The translations under genes were made by a program, and so were the position numbers. Below, one piece after another: positions 7,135 to 10,023 of a DNA stretch of 10,023 nt. Location: NCBI GenBank assembly GCA_027596945.1, contig JADGJH010001436.1:1-10023 (forward strand), read 5' to 3'. The notes under the pieces are model-generated. The model was given only the letters and a program-made list of their open reading frames with translations, was not told the DNA's origin and searched no databases. Numbering within the stretch: position 1 is the stretch's first letter; each line of letters begins with the position of its first letter. This stretch comes from Physocladia obscura. Taxonomy: Eukaryota; Chytridiomycota; Chytridiomycetes; Chytridiales; Chytriomycetaceae.

Positions 7135-7539
7135 ATGACTATCTTTGTGCTGTGTGGTATCAGTGGATTTGGAAAGATCTATGAGTTGCAAACCAATCTT
7201 AATTCCTGCAGACTTCCATTTGTTGATGTCGCAGACTGTTATGAAGAACTTCATGCAGATGATTACAAAGCTGCTTTTGACATGCTTCTAATGTGCATCA
7301 ACAATAACTTGGATATTGGCTATTGTGATATGGTGGTTGAAATTGCTGGAACAAATTGTCGAAGGAATCTTTTTGTGGATCATTATGGTGGCAACTTGCA
7401 GTGGTACCATTTCAGTGCACCCAATGATGTATGCTTGAATTGAGTCCAGGCTGATCAACGTGATACCCCACACAGAAGACAGAAGTGTTTGGATTTTATC
7501 AATCAATATGACCCAGACCATGCATACTTTCAGCCTTGA
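7135..7539 (+). pseudogene. Small P-loop kinase-like protein, damaged
   Basis: The frame starts at ATG 7135 with a P-loop right at the N terminus: VLCGISGFGKIYELQ, residues 5-19. A Walker A motif GxxGxGK[ST] is clear, but the last Ser/Thr is Ile (ATC), which should impair Mg-ATP binding; one C-to-T change from a Thr codon explains it. A hydrophobic strand VVEIAG at about residue 67 follows. TGA at 7441-7443 interrupts the frame after NDVCLN, but the same frame continues convincingly (VQADQRDTPHRRQKCLDFIN, then DPDHAYFQP) to TGA 7537-7539, 134 codons in all. The layout with an Arg/Asp-rich late segment resembles the AAA_33/polynucleotide-kinase-like group, which also includes zeta-type kinases. 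The substrate cannot be told. A large divergent family and loss of function are both possible. Confidence 0.6.
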
Positions 7540-7784
7540 TGTTATTGGTGTCAGATTGAATAAACAATGCTTGCAAATCCTTGTGTTGTTGTGCTTCTGT
7601 TGTCATACTAGTTATTAATACATACATATATTGTGGAAAATACAGGCATGATTTAAATAAGGAAGATTACTACTACCTATTAATAGGTTTTGGACAAAAA
7701 GTGCTAAAATTGATTCTAACCAAAATATGATGAACCAGAAGATTACAATTAACATAAACAAGAGTGTTGAACTTTTTTTTAGAA
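7540..7784. other. Intergenic A/T-rich spacer
   Basis: No supported gene. It contains the 14-base palindrome ACCTATTAATAGGT at 7675-7688, whose significance is doubtful. A 50-codon frame from about 7662 overlaps the start of the integrase in another register and is not convincing. Confidence 0.4.
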
Positions 7785-8503
7785 ATGTTGACACAATGTC
7801 AAGAACAATTGTTGAATAAAATTTATTATCAAGAATCTATTTTTTTTGGAAGAGATGGAATTTATCAGTTTCTTTCTGAAAAATATCCAAATGATCATCC
7901 ATCATGACAAGATGATATGGAATGACTGAAACTGCAACAAGTTTGGCAATTGCACCATAGACCTGTGCCTAAACTTCCAACAACCTCTGTGCAGACAACA
8001 AACCTTTAAAATATTTTCAAGTTGACCTTACAGGTCTGTTACCACGAGATCAAGGTTTTAATTACATTTTTGGGTTAATTGATGTTCATAAGAAAATGTA
8101 CACAAAACCTTTAAAAACAAAAACAGCATTATCAACAGCAAATGCATTGCAAAAAATAATTAAAAACAATAATTTAAAAATTGGTGTTATTCAATCAGAT
8201 AGTGGGTCTGAATTTTTTGGAGAATTTCAGCAATTATTGGTTGAAGAAAACATTAAACAAGTTTTTTCTAAATCAGGCTTGCCTTGGACAAATGGGGTAA
8301 TTGAACAAAGTTGGGGCACAACAAAGCAAATGCTTTACAAATATCAGACATGCATTGGAAAACAGATATGGGTTGACATTTTACCAAAATTGATTGCAAA
8401 TTACAACAATACCCTTCATACTTTGACAAACACAATGCCAATGAAAGCAAGTACCAGTGAGGTCAAAGTTTCTTTGAATAATACCGTTTTATCTGTAGGT
8501 TGA
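7785..8503 (+). pseudogene. Retroviral-type DDE integrase (rve), decayed
   Basis: This is an integrase of the kind carried by Polinton/Ginger and Ty3-like elements, which inserts element DNA by DDE chemistry. From ATG 7785 the N-terminal part reads QLLNKIYYQESIFFGRDGIY and then LSEKYPNDHPS, with a TGA (7905-7907), QDDME, a second TGA (7923-7925) and LKLQQVWQLHHRPVPKLP. A one-base shift near 8000 leads to the catalytic core: FQVDLTGL (D at 8024), IQSDSGSEF (D at 8198) and NGVIEQSW (E at 8303). Spacing between the last two acidic residues is 34. The C-terminal part has the usual WVDILPKLIANYNNTLHTLT pattern and ends at TGA 8501-8503. All three catalytic residues survive, but the N-terminal part is broken, so the gene is inactive as read. 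No polymerase or other element gene was seen beside it. Confidence 0.85.
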
Positions 8504-8639
8504 AACTGGATGAAAAAAATTTTGTCCAAAAAATTGAAACACTTTGAAACACAAATTTGAAACAATTCGAAAACACAAATCAATCAAACACAAAATTCAA
8601 GAAATAAATAAAAAAGTTTAAATAAGTGAAAAGAGAAAA
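8504..8639. other. Spacer between convergent integrase and recombinase
   Basis: A short A-rich spacer with repeated AAACACAAAT-like words (GAAACACTTTGAAACACAAA, then TTTGAAACAATTCGAAAACA). The integrase and the tyrosine recombinase converge here, so it should hold both 3' ends; AATAAATAAA near 8605 could serve as a polyadenylation signal for the integrase. Confidence 0.4.
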
Positions 8640-10023
8640 CTACTCAAAACAGGAGTCATTACCACCTTTGCAAACTTTTTTACCAAATGTTGTGTGCAGC
8701 TTATTTTCCTTGAAATGATTCTTGAAGCAAGTGACAACAGCATCACATTGGCAAATGAATGCCCTCGCACCGTTTGTCAAGGTAGACCTATCGTCCGGCG
8801 GGTTGCTGTACAGATTGATAATACCTTCCAACTTAGCTATTCCTTTCAACTTTTTAACCTCATGGCGACTGAGAAGGTCATTTTCCCCAACACGGCGTTT
8901 GGATTTTGGGAGATTTTCTGGTTCTGCCGCTACAGCCACAGCTGCATCAGTAACTTCATTAGCAGCTCCAACAGTATCTCCAGCAGCAGCATCCACATTT
9001 GTTTGTTCATTTTGATTGTTACCGCTGTATAAGTGCAAATCCGCAATTCGATTTAATGCTATATAGTCACTGATAACTTGAGAAAGTTCAGTGCGGATTT
9101 CAGGTTGAAGAGTGGATAATAACGAATCCAGCTTATTTTTTGCAGACTCCACCCCACTATGCTGGAGAATTTTATCCATGATGAAAGAAATGCATCTGTC
9201 AGGATGATTAGTTGGCACACCACATTTTTTAATAACAAATTCGTCAGCTAAAACTAGCAAATCCTTTGTTTTTGGCTGGTTATTGAAGTTCAAGCTAAAA
9301 CATTTTTCAGTACCCATCCTTTGAAACATAATAAAATACTTAATACCTGTATGCAATTTGAAGACTCTTAATATAAATCATCTCCATTTTGGAACAACCG
9401 CGTCAGGATCTAAATTATTTGATAGCGCCATTTCAAGGAGCGCAGATGCATCTTGCTTGTAGAGAGCTGCACTTTCTACATCCCGATGGCGAGCTGACAT
9501 TCGAACATCCTCATCTGGAGCTCTTGCCCAAGCTGCAAGGAGATATGCTGTCTTGCAGCATGTGTGAGTTCCGGCTTTACAATCCCTGGAAATAACTTGT
9601 TTGATAACACTTTTTATCTTCTCATTGAAGCTGTAGTATAATAGAGAGTGGCTTCTCAGTACATTTTTGCCAGTATAAAATGCGTAAAGTGTCTCCCGAT
9701 TCGGAAAAATGTACGAGTGCGATACTCTGCTTATATGAAAGTAAGCTAAAAGGTGCCGAACTGGGCACAAATCACGGATAATATTATCTGCATACATGAG
9801 CAAGTTCACAGGCCGTTGGTCGGACTTGCCCCTAATTGCAAATGCTAGGCAATTGACTTCCCCATTAACAATTTGAGACAAATCCCAGCGAATACAATTC
9901 TCTCAGGCTTCATCTTCGAATTTGAGATCAAGTAGCTCATCTGACCGTAAAAACAACTTCACTCCAACCAAAATCATAACCCACACCATCAAATCATAAA
10001 TGGAGTTGGAACTCAGTAGCGTT
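8640..10023 (-). pseudogene. Crypton-like tyrosine recombinase, 5'-partial and damaged
   Basis: This tyrosine recombinase would cut and rejoin DNA through a covalent Tyr intermediate. The gene enters from the right edge. In order: first catalytic Arg in LFLRSDELLDLKFED (codon 9945-9947); a TGA at 9903-9905; the beta-strand Lys region IRGKSDQRPVNL; CPVRHLLAYF, common in eukaryotic recombinases of this group; GTHTCCKTAYLLA with His at 9564-9566; SARHRD with His at 9486-9488; and ALYKQDA with the nucleophile Tyr at 9459-9461. The second Arg of HxxR is Cys (TGC, 9555-9557), one C-to-T step from CGC. TGA 9378-9380 ends this frame after VVPKWR; a one-base shift gives IYIKSLQIAYR up to a splice site. 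The second exon (8640-9294) has an Ala/Val-rich linker, basic KSKRR, and a C-terminal domain ending KVCKGGNDSCFE. CG dinucleotides are visibly commoner here than elsewhere. Confidence 0.85.
9295..9346 (-). other. Predicted 52-nt GT-AG intron in the recombinase gene
   Basis: On the minus strand ATACAG|GTATTAAG (5' site, GT at 9346-9345) and AATGTTTTAG|CTTGAAC (3' site, AG at 9296-9295) bound 52 bases. Splicing joins TAC AG and C TTG AAC, so it rejoins the shifted upstream frame (IYIKSLQIAYR...) to the LNFNNQPKTKDLLVLADEF frame in phase. The downstream frame has no good ATG start, which supports an exon. The stop at 9378 still requires a separate one-base change. Confidence 0.5.

Noticed and set aside
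7675..7688. 14-base palindrome ACCTATTAATAGGT
   Set aside because: A 14-base palindrome is expected about once by chance in 10 kb of A/T-rich DNA, and nothing nearby supports a role.
8694..9032. Two overlapping plus-strand frames (8694-9032 and 8722-9015)
   Set aside because: Antisense shadows of the recombinase second exon; Ser/Ala runs mirror the Ala/Val linker.
9405..9440. Shared word ATAGCGCCA-TT at 853-864 and 9422-9432
   Set aside because: Only about a dozen bases and flanks do not align; treated as coincidence.

Overview
The window looks like AT-rich, repeat-laden eukaryotic DNA. Coding density is low. Long stretches are A/T homopolymers, microsatellite and hairpin repeats. I see no bacterial operon spacing or Shine-Dalgarno sites. 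The best gene, a tyrosine recombinase, needs a short GT-AG intron to join its two exons, and a retroviral-type DDE integrase sits beside it. I cannot name the species. Almost every gene is broken, so this reads as a graveyard of mobile or plasmid-like elements rather than a live locus.

Layout. 1-1253: no convincing gene; one copy of a dispersed repeat (about 515-650) and weak coding remnants. 1254-2536 (-): a ParA/MinD-type partition ATPase pseudogene with its nucleotide-binding motifs still readable. 2537-5740: a repeat-dense non-coding block with direct and inverted copies of a ~65 bp unit, two related hairpin elements (3845-3985 and 5300-5567), a phased array of the 10-bp palindrome TTGCATGCAA (3705-3775), an A/T minisatellite, and two decayed coding remnants (3039-3218 + and 3137-3771 -). 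5745-6834 (-): a frameshifted gene of unknown family. 7135-7539 (+): a small P-loop kinase-like protein with a damaged Walker A. 7785-8503 (+): a DDE integrase with two TGA stops and one frameshift. 8640-10023 (-, runs off the right edge): a Crypton-like tyrosine recombinase with all catalytic residues visible except the second arginine, which is now cysteine.

How they may fit together. ParA, P-loop kinase, integrase and tyrosine recombinase are what one would expect from plasmid-like or virus-like mobile DNA in a eukaryotic genome. A ParA homologue close to an array of palindromic sites resembles a partition cassette, but the link is inference: no ParB-like partner was recognised and the palindromes overlap a decayed reading frame. 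Many breaks are in-frame TGA codons. Most fit C-to-T (or G-to-A) decay, as in methylated DNA. A reassigned UGA codon is a weaker alternative that can be tested.
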